From Neelides folsomi (Eukaryota > Arthropoda > Collembola > Neelipleona > Neelidae): 64,000 nt of DNA. Where the stretch lies: positions 1 to 64,000 of the forward strand of contig JAQGBZ010000207.1 in assembly GCA_034687125.1 (NCBI GenBank), read 5' to 3'. This document shows, in pieces, positions 48,688 through 63,365 of this stretch (position 1 is the stretch's first letter; each line of letters opens with the position of its first letter). Under the pieces are notes generated by a model. It was not told the origin of the DNA. It saw only the letters and a program-made list of their open reading frames with translations, and made no database searches. The position numbers and the translations under genes were made by a program.

Positions 48688-51600
48688 TGTACCTATATGA
48701 AAGCTATCGGTCAATATAATATTAAGCCATATTTAAATTAATGTGACATTTTCATCAAAGATAGATTGGCAGTTTATGTAATATGAATCAGCAATATTTT
48801 CTACCGTTTCAATTTTCACGTTATGAATCTCTACATCGACTATTTGTCCGTATTTATTAGCAAGGAGGAAAAGTATGAGAGAAACAGTAAAGCAAATAGT
48901 CAATACAAGAGATGAAATTGAATTGAAATTGCAGCGTAAGTGGCAGGATCTGTCATATAAAAAAGTCCGAAGCTTGATTACAAAGCCCTTTTTGAATCAA
49001 TGAGAGACGAATGCAAAAGGCGGTTAGGTGCTCTCTAATTACTTCTACCTCAACCTTATAATTACACCAATCGAATCTCTCGAGATTTACACGAAGAAGG
49101 AGTTTAATCAAAAATCAATGGAATTGGGCTCACATTGAGAAATCGTCCCAAGTAATCACGACCTTCAATTAAATGAGAAATGATAACAGGGTATTAATGA
49201 AGTGGATTTTTTGACTTTTCAGTATTTGGAAAATGTTGGTCAAACGGTGAGGGATCAAATCAAAGGTTATTTCACGCATTCCAAGTTATGCGTTTTCCCC
49301 CCATTTATGCTTACATAAGTATCTGTATTTGTTTGATAAGATATTTAATTTAATAAAACATTAATTTTAAATAAAATGTATTTAGAGAAAATATGGTTGA
49401 CATTATAATAAACCGCGAATTGGACTTTTAATTTTTTCATAAAAAATAATATTAGTATTGGTGAAACCCAAACTAAACTATAAGTAGGTAAGCTTTTGTC
49501 AAAAGAGAGTCAAGAGTATTTGAAAATTTAGCTATCAGTATTGTACCGTTCAAACTGCAATAAAAAATTCCTCAAGCAGTGCGAAGATGAGTCAAACGGT
49601 TTCATCTTCAATACAATCAAACAAAGCACTATAAAAATATCTCTACTTGTTTTTACTCCTTTCTTTTGAAAAATGACAATTGACAAAGTTATCATTATGG
49701 CGTTATGAGAAATTCTTGGGGAAATTATTCATGTTTTTCTCATATGCCATTACACACCTTATTACTTTTAATATTTTTCATAGATAAATCATTAGTGACA
49801 CTTTCAAAATACTGAAAAGCAAAGTTTGCCATTCTATAGTAGAGTCAAATAATATTTGTAATTTAAATTTAAAATTAAATGTTTACCAATTTACAGACAG
49901 TTTAATTTAATTCTTATGTAAAATTATAAGTTTTATTAGGAAATCTGAAGCTATAAATTTGATTAACCGGATTTTCTAATAAAATTCTTCGATTCCATTC
50001 AGGTAGCAGGGGGAAATAAAATTTCCATATTTATCTTGTGATTCCTTCGGATAATTCCCCTAATGTTCAAGCGTTTAATTAGACAGTGAGTCTCCGCATA
50101 GAGTTCATTAGATACGAAATGGCTTGCGGTCGTCGTATGAAAATTCGTCACGCTTCACAGCATGACCTTCTCCCATTATTCACCCAAATAGCATTGGAGG
50201 ATCTGGAAGCTGTGAGATTATGAGGTTTGATGAGTCAAATGCTTCTCTCCATGTCATGAGATCCTTCCTCATTCCGCGCTAGTCGTGTCCTTCGCTCCAT
50301 GAGCTTCTCTCTTCAAATCCCCTCATTTCCAATCAATTCCTCATTTCCTAATTTCACATCATCACCGGGCTATAAACATTCGCCCTTTTCCCTTAGAAAG
50401 TCTCATATCTATTCTTCAGCTCCACGGCTCCACACTCATCAACTACCCTTCAATTAGAATAAAAGATGAAGGTAAATGGCTCTTCCTCCGTTTAGTGAAG
50501 CCCAATTGCTCTATTCGTGAATTTCTTTTTTCTCTCTCGAAATTATAAATTATCAAATTCCCGTTTCCCCGTACATTGAAATCAAAATGAAGGGGATCCA
50601 TTATTCTTCTTAATAAAACTCCTTCAGCCCATTCTTCCCGGGCCTTAAATCAATCTCGAAGGATTTCGTGGAAGGCGTCTTGAGAAAGGAATCTAACAGT
50701 GGAACTGATAGAAAAGATGGTATATGGCAATTACTCACTCCCGGCTTACTTATACACTTACACCTGACCATATACGAAGCACACAACTTCAAGCGTTTGG
50801 CTTAAAAATCAAGCTTTAACATTAAGCTTCGACATTAAACTCAACTTATACTCAAGACATTTTTTATTATGTAATGCTCAGTCACTCAGTCAGTCAGTAT
50901 AAACTTAAAGAATAGTTTGGTTTAATAAATAAGTATAAGCAAGAGTAAGTATAGTATATGGGCAATGCTCACTCAATCTTTTCAACTGTAAGTATAGAGG
51001 AAAATGAATGACCAGATCCTGATTGAGCTTCACGCACAAAACCACGCATACTTCAAAATTCAAACCAAGAATGGCCGAATCTCAATATAATCGCTATCAA
51101 TGGGATGAATAAAAAAGAGAATGATTAAAAACGAAGAAAAGGATCACGTTAACTATCTGTACTTCACTTCTCTACTTGAGCCTGATTTCCTTGACCAACT
51201 CGTTCTATTTGGCAATATTGGTTATTATATAAGAGCTCGAGCCAGAGACATTTATTACGACTCTTCCTTAATTCCATTATACCTTTTTGGCCTAGTAAAT
51301 TAAACTAGGTGAAAGCACATTTGCATATTTACACATTTATTTGCACATCATTGTAATTGTGAATGAAATTGCAGTTTAATCAATTATAAACTTGTAAGTC
51401 AACAATATTAATTGTAATAACACAATGATACAAAAACTGTAAATGGATAAATTATATTAATAATGAGCAGAATCAAAGATTTTACAATATATGAATTGCA
51501 TTATTATTCTTGTGTTCGATATTGATAAGAAAATGTGAACTCAACTGTTAATCATTCAACCCTTAACAATCTTTAACTTACTGTAAATTCCCTATTAAAG

Positions 51601-54600
51601 AACCTTTGTTAAAATAATAAAACGTGAACAAGCTGAAGCGCCCAATAAACTAAACCCACTGAATGTGAGAGAGTAAGAAAAATTCCAAGAATAGTCATAG
51701 CTAATTTATGCATGTTTAAATGCCTTCATTGACTTCCTTATGTTTGCTGGCTCCATAATTAGTGCCTTCATGAAGACACCTATTGCACAATAAAGTTTTA
51801 CCATGCTTATAATTTATAAACTTATCACACTTATAAGCAGCAGAGCATATTTATAGTTTTCAAGTTAGGATGTTAATTTGATAATAAAATTATAAAAGTT
51901 TATTTCAATATCCCGTTTCAATACTTTTTAGTTCAAACGGAAGAGAAAAGCAATATAAAATATTTTCACAATTAAAGAAACGTCAATAAATAAATTATAT
52001 TTTGATTTAATTAAATAGTAACTCATCCTTGTTTATAGATTTTGATCGTCCACCTAATATGTATATTTATTGTCAGTATAGTACGATATGATTTGTATAG
52101 AATATTTGTAACATGAAAGAATTAAAAGATATTAAAAGGCCAGGAGTGCGTAAGCCTTTAAAGCTCATTTTGAGTTCCTCAACCTCCAAATTTTTGTGAA
52201 AATGATGATTGTAAAAAAGAGATTTAGTGCTCTTGTTCTAGAAAGATAAAATTTTATCTCTAATAATAACATTGCTCCAGGAGTGTGTATTTAGCCCATT
52301 CCGTGTTCAACTCCTCACAAGAACCTTCCCAGACTCAAAGTTTCAAGATATTCGTGATGGTTCATTTGCATTTCTTTATTCTTCCCGAGGAAGTGGCGAA
52401 ATTAGCGGAGGATCTTCAAAATCCAATGGAGTAATTACGCCAAAAGCCACTGCCATATTCACGACTCCCTTTTAAATTATCTTCCTTTTAATAAGAAAAA
52501 AATTGTCAAACGCACGGCGAAACTCAAAATAATGGAAGGAAGATTTTTATGAGATCACTCAACTCACACTCATAGTCAGAGTTATGAAATTTAAAAGCAT
52601 TTCATCTTTCAATATTTAAATGCATAGAAAGGAACCATCAATTTTACACTTTGGGCCAATCTCTTTCCACGTGGTCGTGTGAGAATGTTTATTTACCCTT
52701 TTAACAAACGTCATGCCGCATCAGAAAGAGCGGACATGAAATTTTTGCAATAAGATTTGAGCAAGTTCTAAAGTAGATATTAATATTAAAAAAATAAATA
52801 AATACGTTACACATTTACAATTACATACATCCACATGAGTTGATTATGTACACACCTCAAATGAAATAGGTGAAAAATGATGATAGGGAATTAATATAAG
52901 ATTACAAAACTAATACGAGGCGTGATGGTAGAAAAACACCATTTTCCTTTTGAATACACTTTTGGTCCTTTATAAATCACCTGAGCAAGAGCACATTAGC
53001 GCGAACATCATCAACCCCTACCATATTGAAAAGGGGCTAATGAAACTCCGCCTGGAAGACAAACTTTTATTATCTCAGTCGAGATTCTCGACCCCCAATT
53101 ATACTCCCATTACATCTTCTTACATCCAAAGAATCATCCACTACATTGAGGACACAATGGCGTAATACTTTGACTTTCCATCTCTTCTTCTAAATAATGC
53201 AACCATCTTTGTATTATGATCTTTTCCCCCCACCATTTCTCATTGTACCAAAGAAGGTCTAAAGGGGACTTTCTCGTGGCCTCAATGCCCTCGTAATTAA
53301 ACGTGAATAAATTGGTAGATTTGGATGAAGAAGAACAACTCCACGCCCTTCATTCAACTCAATAGGTTATTTCTTAAATGTTTTTATCATTACCAAACAC
53401 AAATTACCAACACTCAACTCGCCACGTGAGGATTTAAAGCTTTGAAGACGAAAGGGGAAATTTATAAATAAGCAATTAAAAAATCAACCCTTCCACCTTT
53501 CTGGCGAGGTTTAATTAAGAGAAGCCATTTATTATCAGATGCCATTTGGAGGCATTGTAAATTCGTATTGACCATTAGCTGACACCCTGGTTCATATCGT
53601 GCCTGATAAAATAATAAAATAGGATGTTTTGCAATGAAAAGAAATCCTCTATCTTTTCACGATTCTCACAAACTTTCTTTTCCCATTACTATTTCAATTG
53701 TATGGGAGTTGATATTTAAAAGGATCTTAAAACAATTAATGTGATTGCTTCTCTCAAACCTTTGTAACCCCACAATAAGTTTCCGGTATTGTGCATTTAT
53801 AATAAACAATGAGAAATGATATTTAAAAAATGCATTGTGTTAAATAACGATTCTAATATTAAAGCCAACTTTAACTACTAACTAACAACCCACTCCATAT
53901 ACTGATATGCAACTAGCAGTTTCTACTACATATAGCAAGTTTCATACAAGTAGCATATTCAGTTTGTACATTTGTAAAGTAAAAGAAAATTGAATTTGCA
54001 AAATCTGCAGAAAATATGAGCAAAAAGAATAATGTGATAAACAAGGCTTCATGTTTTCAATCCACCTAAACCACGCTTGAGAGGTAATTGACATTGAAAA
54101 CGAAAATTTGCCGATTCCTATTTGCCTATAAGAATGAAGAATAAAATTGAAATAAACTCTGGGTTTTATTCTTAAATTTGGTCCTTACAAATTTCTCTGC
54201 ATCCTTGCACATTTGCCACAAACAAACAGAGTCATCTCTTCATCTCCCTCTTTGGTCATCAATTCATTTAATGAATGAGAGAAGCTGAAGGATCTCAAGC
54301 TCTCGGACCTTCTTGAGTGGAAAACAAGGCAAGGGGTTGAGAAAAAAGGTGAAACAGCAGATGCAGCATATGTAGAGTTAAACTCCACCAACACGCTACG
54401 CTGAAATCTCTTCATTCATATGATGATCCTTTGGAAAAATTCTTAAAATCCTCTTAGACTCAACGTGGACTTGAAGATACAAAGTTGTTTATTAAACGGA
54501 GAACAATTTCATATTTAACTATCTACGGATTTTCATACGGATCTCCCTATAGATTTCAAGCCTTATTAAATTGATGATGAGAAGGTGTGGGGGTTTAAAT

Positions 54601-57600
54601 CCTGTTTGGTCCATACCGATAGAATCATCTTAACCTGGCGAACAAATCATAGGAGTTTGAAGCTCAAATGCTCACTTGAGTATCATTATTATTAATCTCT
54701 TTATGAAACCAATTATGGGAGCAATGCGAGATGTTCCTTATTTATGAACTTCACTTGATACTATTGAGAGATAAAAGCCTCGTACCGCTATTTGGTAAGT
54801 TTATCCGATTCATATCCAATTCCTAATTCCAATGAAATGACTGGTTTTAGTGGTTTCAAGCTTTAGCTAAGTTTTCCTCAAATGAAGGTTTACACAAATG
54901 AGTCAAATGACCTTTTAATAAAGAAATCTGCATTTTTTAAACCTTCATTATCATTTAATGCTTCTCAACTTTAACAACTTTAACCAACGAGGAAAAATTA
55001 ACGGAAAATATTATTTTTTTATCTTTCCTCATTTTCACGAAAAGTTGATTGATGGCTAAATTGAGTTGGTAAGATGAGCCAGTCAATGATTATAGAGAAG
55101 ATTGAAGAGGCTTGACAAATTAATAAAATCCAAACATCATGTTCACTCTCAATATAAGCGGTTTTAGTATTAAAAACAAGGATTTTTACACACGAGTTGA
55201 TCAACCTGCCAAGGTGAAAAAACCATTGTTTGTATTAAAAAGCAACAGTTTCAAAACGTAATTCAACCAGGGCAATTTCAAGATGAAGTGCATAAGAAAT
55301 GAAGCAGGGAATTCCTTTTATCAAATGTTGAGCCATTGAAGATTCCTCTGACTGAGCCGAAGCTGAGAGTGAGACATTTGCATTTATTCATCCCTGTTTT
55401 TTTCGTCCTATTCTGAGGTTTCATCTTCTGATTCTTCTGATTTAGAATCTCGCCAAGAGGTGAATTTCCTTCTGGTTCGCTTCAGGGGGTCGTGTCTTTG
55501 TTTTTCCTTTTTCGGATTGAGTGGCTCGGAAAGAATCTCGACAGGGCGAGTGAGGAGGGGAGTTTGAATGGTTGGAGAAGTGAGAAGAAGAACAAGTTGA
55601 ACTCTGTTTGTTTGTCTCTTCCATTGTGTCTCCGCTCTCTGTGTGGTTAGGTAATGATAATGAGGGAGAGGATGAGAACAAGAATGAATTGAAGGAAGAA
55701 ATGCGGAAGGAGCGGAAGTCCGTGGCTTTGGATGAGATCCCTTTATTTTCAGTTCAGAGTTTCCATTTCATTTCATGATGAGGCTAATGATAATGATGAG
55801 GACGAATCTGAATGCTGTGGAGTTATGAGGATGGAACGGGGCGCTAATGACTCTCGGCTAAAACCATATCACTAATATGACTACTAATATTCAAATATTT
55901 AATATACATACAAGAATACGAAGCATGTGCTAATATTAAGCTTGAATATCTTGTGCATCATTCCGAAAACTTAATTTCCTGAATAATAATTATTCCACCG
56001 TCTCACATGAAAAAGAAAGTCTTTTTGTCTCAAGACAACTTTTTAAAGGTCCTTAGCATGCATCGTGCACCTTCCGCCGTTTCTCCACACTCCTTTACTT
56101 ACTACACAAGATGTTTCAACTAAAGAGAGATAAACTCAAAGTTATGCCTTTTCTCTAAAGGCCGATGGCATTGAAAGGAAAAAACCTTATCTACTTTTAT
56201 TAAATAAGCGCAAGATATCAGATTAAATGAAGGAGAAGCACAAGCACAATCTGGAAATATCTTCTTAAAAGATAATTCCCAAAGTACATAATATCAAGTT
56301 GATAGTATCAACTTTATTACGTATTTATTATCTAAGAAAAAATTGAGCAGAAAACAATGCTATGCAATAATGCGTAGATTCTTATTGTGAATTTATAGAC
56401 ATTCCAATTGTAAACATTTACATTGAACCATGGGCAAAATTTTCAGCTTTAAAATGTATAGAAGGAAAGCGCCAATTTATTTTCAAAAATAATTATTTAA
56501 CATGTTTGAACCGTATTAAATAATTTAGCATCAATCTTGTGATATGCGTCTTTATGTCGGAAACCACGTGTTGAATGTTGTAAAACAAAAAAGCTTAAAA
56601 GACTTAATAATGGTTATTGTATTTTCCAAACTTTGTACGATTATGTATTACCATCTCGGGATAGGGAAATTTTGGGCATTTCCTGTTCCAATTTCTTCCA
56701 ATTGGCACTTTCCTCAAGAGAGTGGATATTACGATCCCATTCTCATTAGACACGTATTTTGAATGAATGCCCCCTGACCTGAGTCTGCTCCAATTTTCCA
56801 CGTATTTCCTCTCAGTAGGAACAATGGCTAAATAATAACGACGCATGTAATGAGCTGTGTGTGTGTGCGAGCGAGGTTGATGGATACTCGGCAGGGTGAT
56901 AAATTAAAAAATGGTACGGTACACACTCGGAGTCAGTGGGTAAGGGAAGAGCTTTCATATTTTCACATCTCTCATTATTCGACCATCCTCCTCAATGCTC
57001 CTCACAATGGCTCATAATGTTATTAATTTTTTTCCCACCTGCTCCACGTCATTTGATCCGCCACCACTTGGTTCGTACCTGATATCCTGTCTGGCCCTAC
57101 ACATACTCAACATTGCGAATCCCGTCTCACTTCCATCGTATGAAGGAATAAGTAGTTACATGAAGTGGGAAAATTGAACAATTTATTTAGTTACAACCCG
57201 AAGGAGAGATTTGGGGGAAATCACAATCAGACCATTTTTCACAGCTTTATTTTTTTATACTTGCCAAAGGGAGTATCAGTCCCTGCTATTAACATTATTC
57301 AGGAACATTATAAAGTAATATCAAAAAGAACGTGCCTCACTCCCGATCACTCCAAATTATACGACACGGATTGTCACTTCTCTCTTTTATATGTAAAATA
57401 TATTATCAATTCATTAAAATGGGCAAAAAACTTGGCAGGAGGAGAAATGAAAAATGGGATTCCGCAGGATCACAACAAACATCCCAACAGCCCAAGGGAA
57501 TCTCACACTGTCGCCTTTCATAAATTCCATTAATTAACCATTTGATTTTAATTCCTTGTTTCTTCCGGTTGGCCAACACAATCCATCGGACAAGTTGAAG

Positions 57601-60600
57601 TTGAAGGCGCTTTATAATTTCTCTTCTTGCATAACTGCTCTAGAAGAATTAAAATTCGCATATGGATGCTTATCATACTTTGAAGAATAGACCATGTGGT
57701 CTTTATTACAAGAGAGTAAGTTTATGGAATGTGTGTATGTAATATGGATAATCTGTTAATTTACCATAGTACAGACAGTGAGGGTGATGAATTCATCCAA
57801 GCCGATCTGCTTCTTGTAATACAAAATGAACATCCATGGGATTTGTGAAGCAATTCCTCGCATTCCGTTAGGGGAGTTTAGACATTTTTAATTGTTATTC
57901 ATTATTTTGTGAGGGGTTGGAGCGAGTTGGTTAACAGTTGAGATTTCCAAGGTGTAAACTACCAGAGGTGATTGGATGGCTAATAAATGCAAATCGGAGT
58001 TGAGACGCAAGTTCTGATGTGTTCGCTCTCCTAATGGCCCTCAGATTACGAGTACAAGGGAGTGCTTGTATACACGGCCCATTACTTTCTGTAATTCTGG
58101 ATTGGGCGCCCAAGAATTGCAAATTTATTGCAAATGAAGTACTTGTTGTGGTTTGGGAGTTATTAGGGCCTTGAATGAAAATTCTTCATTCACCTCGCCG
58201 TGGCTTGGGTCAGTTTCAAAAGCCGGGGGATCTTTCCAACAGGACTCGGACCTCAGCCGAAGAATATTGTGGATATTGAAACTTATTGGGATTTAGAATT
58301 GATTTGATCAATCTTCTCCGATCCTCCCCTCCCTCGGCCTCACCACCTCTTGTGGTCAAATTAATAAATCGAACTCGAAGTTTGAGAGCCAATTAATCCT
58401 AATCTGCTCTGTAATCAATGGGGATTAGGCTACCAATGCCCTAATCAATATTATGGTTCATACCATCAGGATTCAATTTAAATTTGCATTCTAATTCCTC
58501 TGGTTTACAGGAAGAATTCATTTGGACATGACCTGGGATTCCAATCCCAGGAAAATGAGCTCCTTGATGAAACGATCTTTGATACTTATGAGAGACTCGC
58601 TTTGTACAGCAAACCACTCTGGCCTTATGAGGAGAATAAGACAGAGCTCATGAGGGAAATGAGGGATAGAAGAGATACGAGCTAATAAACGAAAGATCCT
58701 GTTCGTTCGGAAATGTATGTAGATTTCCCCCACTCGTACTACGCATCCAATTTCACATGTGGATTGGAACTCTGCTGGACACTTCGCTGCCCCTTCACTC
58801 TTCATCTCATTTCTTCAATGGAGATGCGGAGCCGCTTAGGTTTAAACATTAAATCAGAGCTTAATAATAATGAAAATGCTCTGTATGCAACGCGGATGGT
58901 TTTAATTTGTAATTTCTTCCTTCATCCGCTCGCAGTTGGACGGCTAATATGAGCCAGTTTGCTGCTTAAATTAAAGATAATTAAATTAAATCTCCTAACG
59001 GACATCATGTTTTTCATTCTTTTTCACATAACATATGTACTCGGATCACAATTCTCCTCAGGATCCCTCGGCTCTTAATTACTACTTCTTAACACTCCAA
59101 TAGGAAACAAAACTTTCTTAACTCATCTTTAAATCCAGAAGTACTCGAATGGAGGTAAATCCAGGTAAATCCCCTTGCTTAAGCTTTAACATGTGCAAAT
59201 CTCCCCCGTGTAAATCTTCTTTATTGCAATTGAACTGTCTTTTCCCTTTACAGCTCGATTTGGAGTGTAAGTGGAATTTGAACAGCGCTGAGCCAAGGCC
59301 TCACATTGTCCGTGGTTAGGGAATGATAATGAAAAAGGAAAACTCCAGTTAAGTGCAAGAATTGTGAAGTTGAGGTAAATTGGGGGACAAAGGGAACGAC
59401 GATATGCTGTCATCAGCAGGTAACAATGCCGTTGTCACTTGTAATGTTATATAAGGCGAATCATGTGGGTTGGATTTCTTTATATCTCTATTTGAGGCCC
59501 ATTGAGGAGAGACGGGGAGGAGGATTTGAAATAAAAGACAGGGAGAACAAAAGGAACGGAGTTTTCCATTCAACCGCCCTTCTGAACCATTTGGAAGGAG
59601 CAAATACGAGAGGGAAAGAGATGAGCAAATGGAAGATGAACAAAAAATGTTTTCCAAGACCTGCAAATGGGAACATCCGATAAATGTTTTGGACCTTTTG
59701 ATCATCTCCCCGTTACTCTCCCTATCTTGGAAAAGAAAAAGACATCTCACCTACTTCCCCTTCCCCTTTCATCCCTTAAGCCATTCCTCTTTCATTCCCA
59801 TTTGAGTCGGATAAATAGGGTTTGATAAAGTTATATATAAATTGATAGCAATCAATCGTGAGAGACCTCGGAGAACTCATTTGAATCTCTAAGAATCGCC
59901 GTTGTTAATTTAAAATTTTTATTTAAACGTTCATTGAGAATGAATTATATTTGATAAAATTTTTTGTTGCTCCTTATTCCTAGCTTCTAATTGGGAATGA
60001 AAGATGAAATAATGGGTTTTGATTCTTCACAAAAGTTTCGATTCTTTAAAAATCATAACACTTTATAAAGTGGACAAAGAAAAATATATTTCTTTCACTT
60101 ATTGTATCACTTATGGAGAAATTGAGTCAGAGATGACACAAGTTTTTTCTTCAATAAGGAAATGCAATTCGTTTGTGTAAAAGGAAGTATTAGAACTTAT
60201 TGTTAGAAGTATCACAACTAACCATAAGCAAGACAATCTATCAATACAGATACAAATCGCTTAATATTATTGTAGATTGTAACGTATCAATTATTTAGTT
60301 TGTACACATGCATGGAAGAAAAATGTCATGTTCAAAAAGCATGGAATGCATTGAAGCAAGGAGGTAAGAAATTGAAAAATATATTTCCAAACAAATGGTT
60401 TTCAAAGTATAGATCTACAATGACAGTCGTCGATTCATTCCACAAATCCATCTTTTTTGGGGCGGAAAGAACTTTTGCATTTCTTTCCTACCTGTGAAGT
60501 TCCTGGGGCATTACACCATGGAATTACACATTTGACGTCGGCAAGGAAAAACACACGTCCTGAAATGAGCTCCTATTCAAAAGACCTCATAAATAGAGAC

Positions 60601-63170
60601 GTCTCACATAATCTGCGACAATTATCGTTCTATGGTTTTTAAACCTCATTTTGAAACAAAAAGTATGAGAAGAAATAAAAGGGTTGGTCTTTATAGCCTT
60701 CATGCTTGCATTTTTATATTAAATTCTACTCCCTGGGTTTACAATGGATCTATTAACTGATCTACCTTATCTTTGGGTACAGGGACTCCCGAAATATTTT
60801 ATTTATTGTGGCTTACCGCGGCTATGAGTTTATAAGCCATATCAAAGCATTACAATCATGCATGCACTACTGCGATAATTTAAGATTCAAATCCATGGCC
60901 ATCAAAGAGCGCAAGAGTAATTATAAAAGAAAATCCCCAAGCCGTAAATGAGATTGCTGATGGGAAATTATGCACTTTGAATTCAACCATGAAGGCAAAT
61001 GGCAAATCCTCTAAAAAACTTTAAACTTTGATTGAAATCTTTTATGAGATTGCATTCGTTGATTTATAATTACTTTACAATAACAAGAAATAACATGAAA
61101 AAGATTTTAAATTGGAATTGGAATTCGCAAAAAAATGACGTGTAATTGGGCTGAATGTATCGGAAAGTGTATCAAAGCTGATTCCTTTATATGGATAATA
61201 TAATCCTTGCGGTTCCGGGGAGACGCCCATCTTAATGACACACAGACTGACCACAATGGAGGGGTTTGAAAATTGAACCTACGGGCTTTGATTTGCTACG
61301 GACATGGGCTGAACACAGTCATAAATTTGTAGCTTTACTAGTGACCTACTGATAATAAAAGTCATTTCTAAACCTCATGTGTCCAAAAGTAAGACATTTC
61401 CAGTATCCATCAAGGACAAGAAGTAGAGCGATTTAATGGTGACTTGCTTTGGATTTTTCAAAAGCTTTAAATTCTATACATATTTGAATGTAAACTGAAT
61501 GACGAACATATTTAAAAAAAAGTAAGGCTAAATAATGAAATTCGTGCAAAGTCCATTTTCCAATTTACATAATATATCTCACGAGGAAGAAAGAGAAAAT
61601 ATTCTAATATTGGGTTGCAAAACATTCAAATTGGATTGAGAGGAAAAATTAACCATTCCAGTCACATCTTTCTCATTGCATTCATGAGCGCCTTAATAAG
61701 AGAGCAAAGGAATGAGATGTGCAATTGAGAACGTAATGAGAAAGAGAACTTCATCATTGTCCATCAAATTATCCATGGAATGGAGTGGGGAAATGGATGA
61801 CCTGCCAAATCCAAGTCTTAATACGATCCCTTCTGACTTCCGAGACATTCCTCACCTGTCGGCTTGTGATTCACAGGAGCAAAACGGCAGCCCATAATGC
61901 AATTTCTTGTGCCGAAAGAGAAATATCATTTTCCCATCATCCTCCGTTTATCCATTTAACTTCAGGACAAGGTGTGCCGACAGACTTTATGGAATTGCCC
62001 ACCTGTATTTTCCTTATCAAAATTTGAAACTGTGAGCATATTAGGAAAAGCATATCACATCATACTCTCAATACGAGTACAAATATTACTGATATTTCTT
62101 ATTATCTAGGAGTCAATTAACAAAGTGTCTTCCTCCCCTTCCTAACTACGTATATTTATTAAGGTGTTTCTCCCAATGGTGGGGATATTACAACAACTCA
62201 TTAAATGGCTGGTCCGTATCTTCAATCACCCAAGAGAAAGGGAGAAAAAGAAGATGGGCAGAAACGCAGGGCTATTAAATTTTCCTTGGTGGAATTTGGT
62301 GAGTCAGGGGTCGACATCGTGTGTTGGATTCAACTTCGTTTCAAACTCGCCCTTATTATCTCTGATTTATTACATTTTAAAGCTAATTTTTTGATCATTG
62401 GCAAGTCTCATTTCTTTACATTAATTCTTGCCAACCATAATGTCATTCTTTGTCTCTTTAAGGAACTCAATTTGTGAAAACAGAAAGTTGGGGATTCTGC
62501 CCCTATTTGAAAGAATGGAATTTCCATGTTACTAATATGGGAAAATGATTGGCAGATTTAGAACGCCAACTGTTTATATTTAGCATGCATCAGCTTCAAC
62601 TTAACATTCAGATAATTCCTTATGTTTTCATTTACGACCATTTAATCACATTTAATTAAACCTATTTATCAAGGTAAGGAATGCATTTCTTTCCCCATGC
62701 ATTTTATTTGCACGTTTAAGCACGCCGATTTAAATATCAACAATGATATTATACATACTCTAATAACTACATACATACACACTATTACATGCATTTAGGA
62801 TAACAAAAAATTATGCATTTTTAAGTGTTCGTGTAAAGAAGCTCCTCCACCATTGTTCAAAAAGATGTAGAAAAAGAGATTTAATTGAAGCAAAACTTTC
62901 AGGATGTTTGTTCACACACGCGGACCAAAAAATTCCAAGATTTTGTTTTTGTAGTTAAATGGAGTAGTAAATGTTTCATCGTTGTGTTCATACTTTTCAT
63001 CGATTCATTGCTATTGCATTGGTCTGCTAACTCAAAGACAGCTCTTTGCTCTAATAACGTCCTAATCGCCTTCAAATTAAAGGATAAAAGTTCCCAATGG
63101 TCGTCAGTCGGTAATGAATGCTCGCTTTTCTTCAAACGAACCAAATTGTCTCGACCCAAGATGATGAAAA
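48688..63170. other. Long stretch with no recognised gene
   Basis: No gene, tRNA or clear element recognised. Open frames up to about 130 codons (for example minus 59349-59750, plus 57165-57533) show no domain, splice support or codon bias. There are short GT-rich (about 56855) and CAGT-type (about 50880) microsatellites. Confidence 0.4.
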
Positions 63171-63365
63171 ATGGAGCTGGTATTAATCATGATGATGATC
63201 ATCGTGTTTGGAATGATCTGTCAGATCACCTCTCTGTATTTTTCTGGAAACTCTGCAGAAGCCATAGGAAAGAAAAAGAAATCCGTTAGGTTGCAAACTC
63301 CCACTTCTTCGCTTCCCTCCGCTGCACTCGCAGAAGTCTTGCAGAAGTCAGAGGAGGAAAATTAA
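63171..63365 (+). CDS. Possible small secreted peptide, 64 aa, unknown
   Basis: The ATG at 63171 is in a good context (AAAAATGGAG). It reads MELVLIMMMIIVFGMICQIT, a signal-peptide-like hydrophobic start, then SLYFSGNSAEAIGKKKKSVR and a Ser/Ala/Glu-rich end, with the stop at 63363-63365. The stretch is less AT-rich than its surroundings. It could equally be a first exon (a splice donor may cut it) or chance: overlapping frames on both strands are also open (62885-63289 plus, 62899-63159 minus). No family is recognised. Confidence 0.3.
   Translation: MELVLIMMMIIVFGMICQITSLYFSGNSAEAIGKKKKSVRLQTPTSSLPSAALAEVLQKSEEEN

Noticed and set aside
59349-59750. 133-codon minus-strand frame overlapping an 85-codon plus-strand frame
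   Set aside because: No domain; both strands open, as expected in a locally GC-richer stretch.
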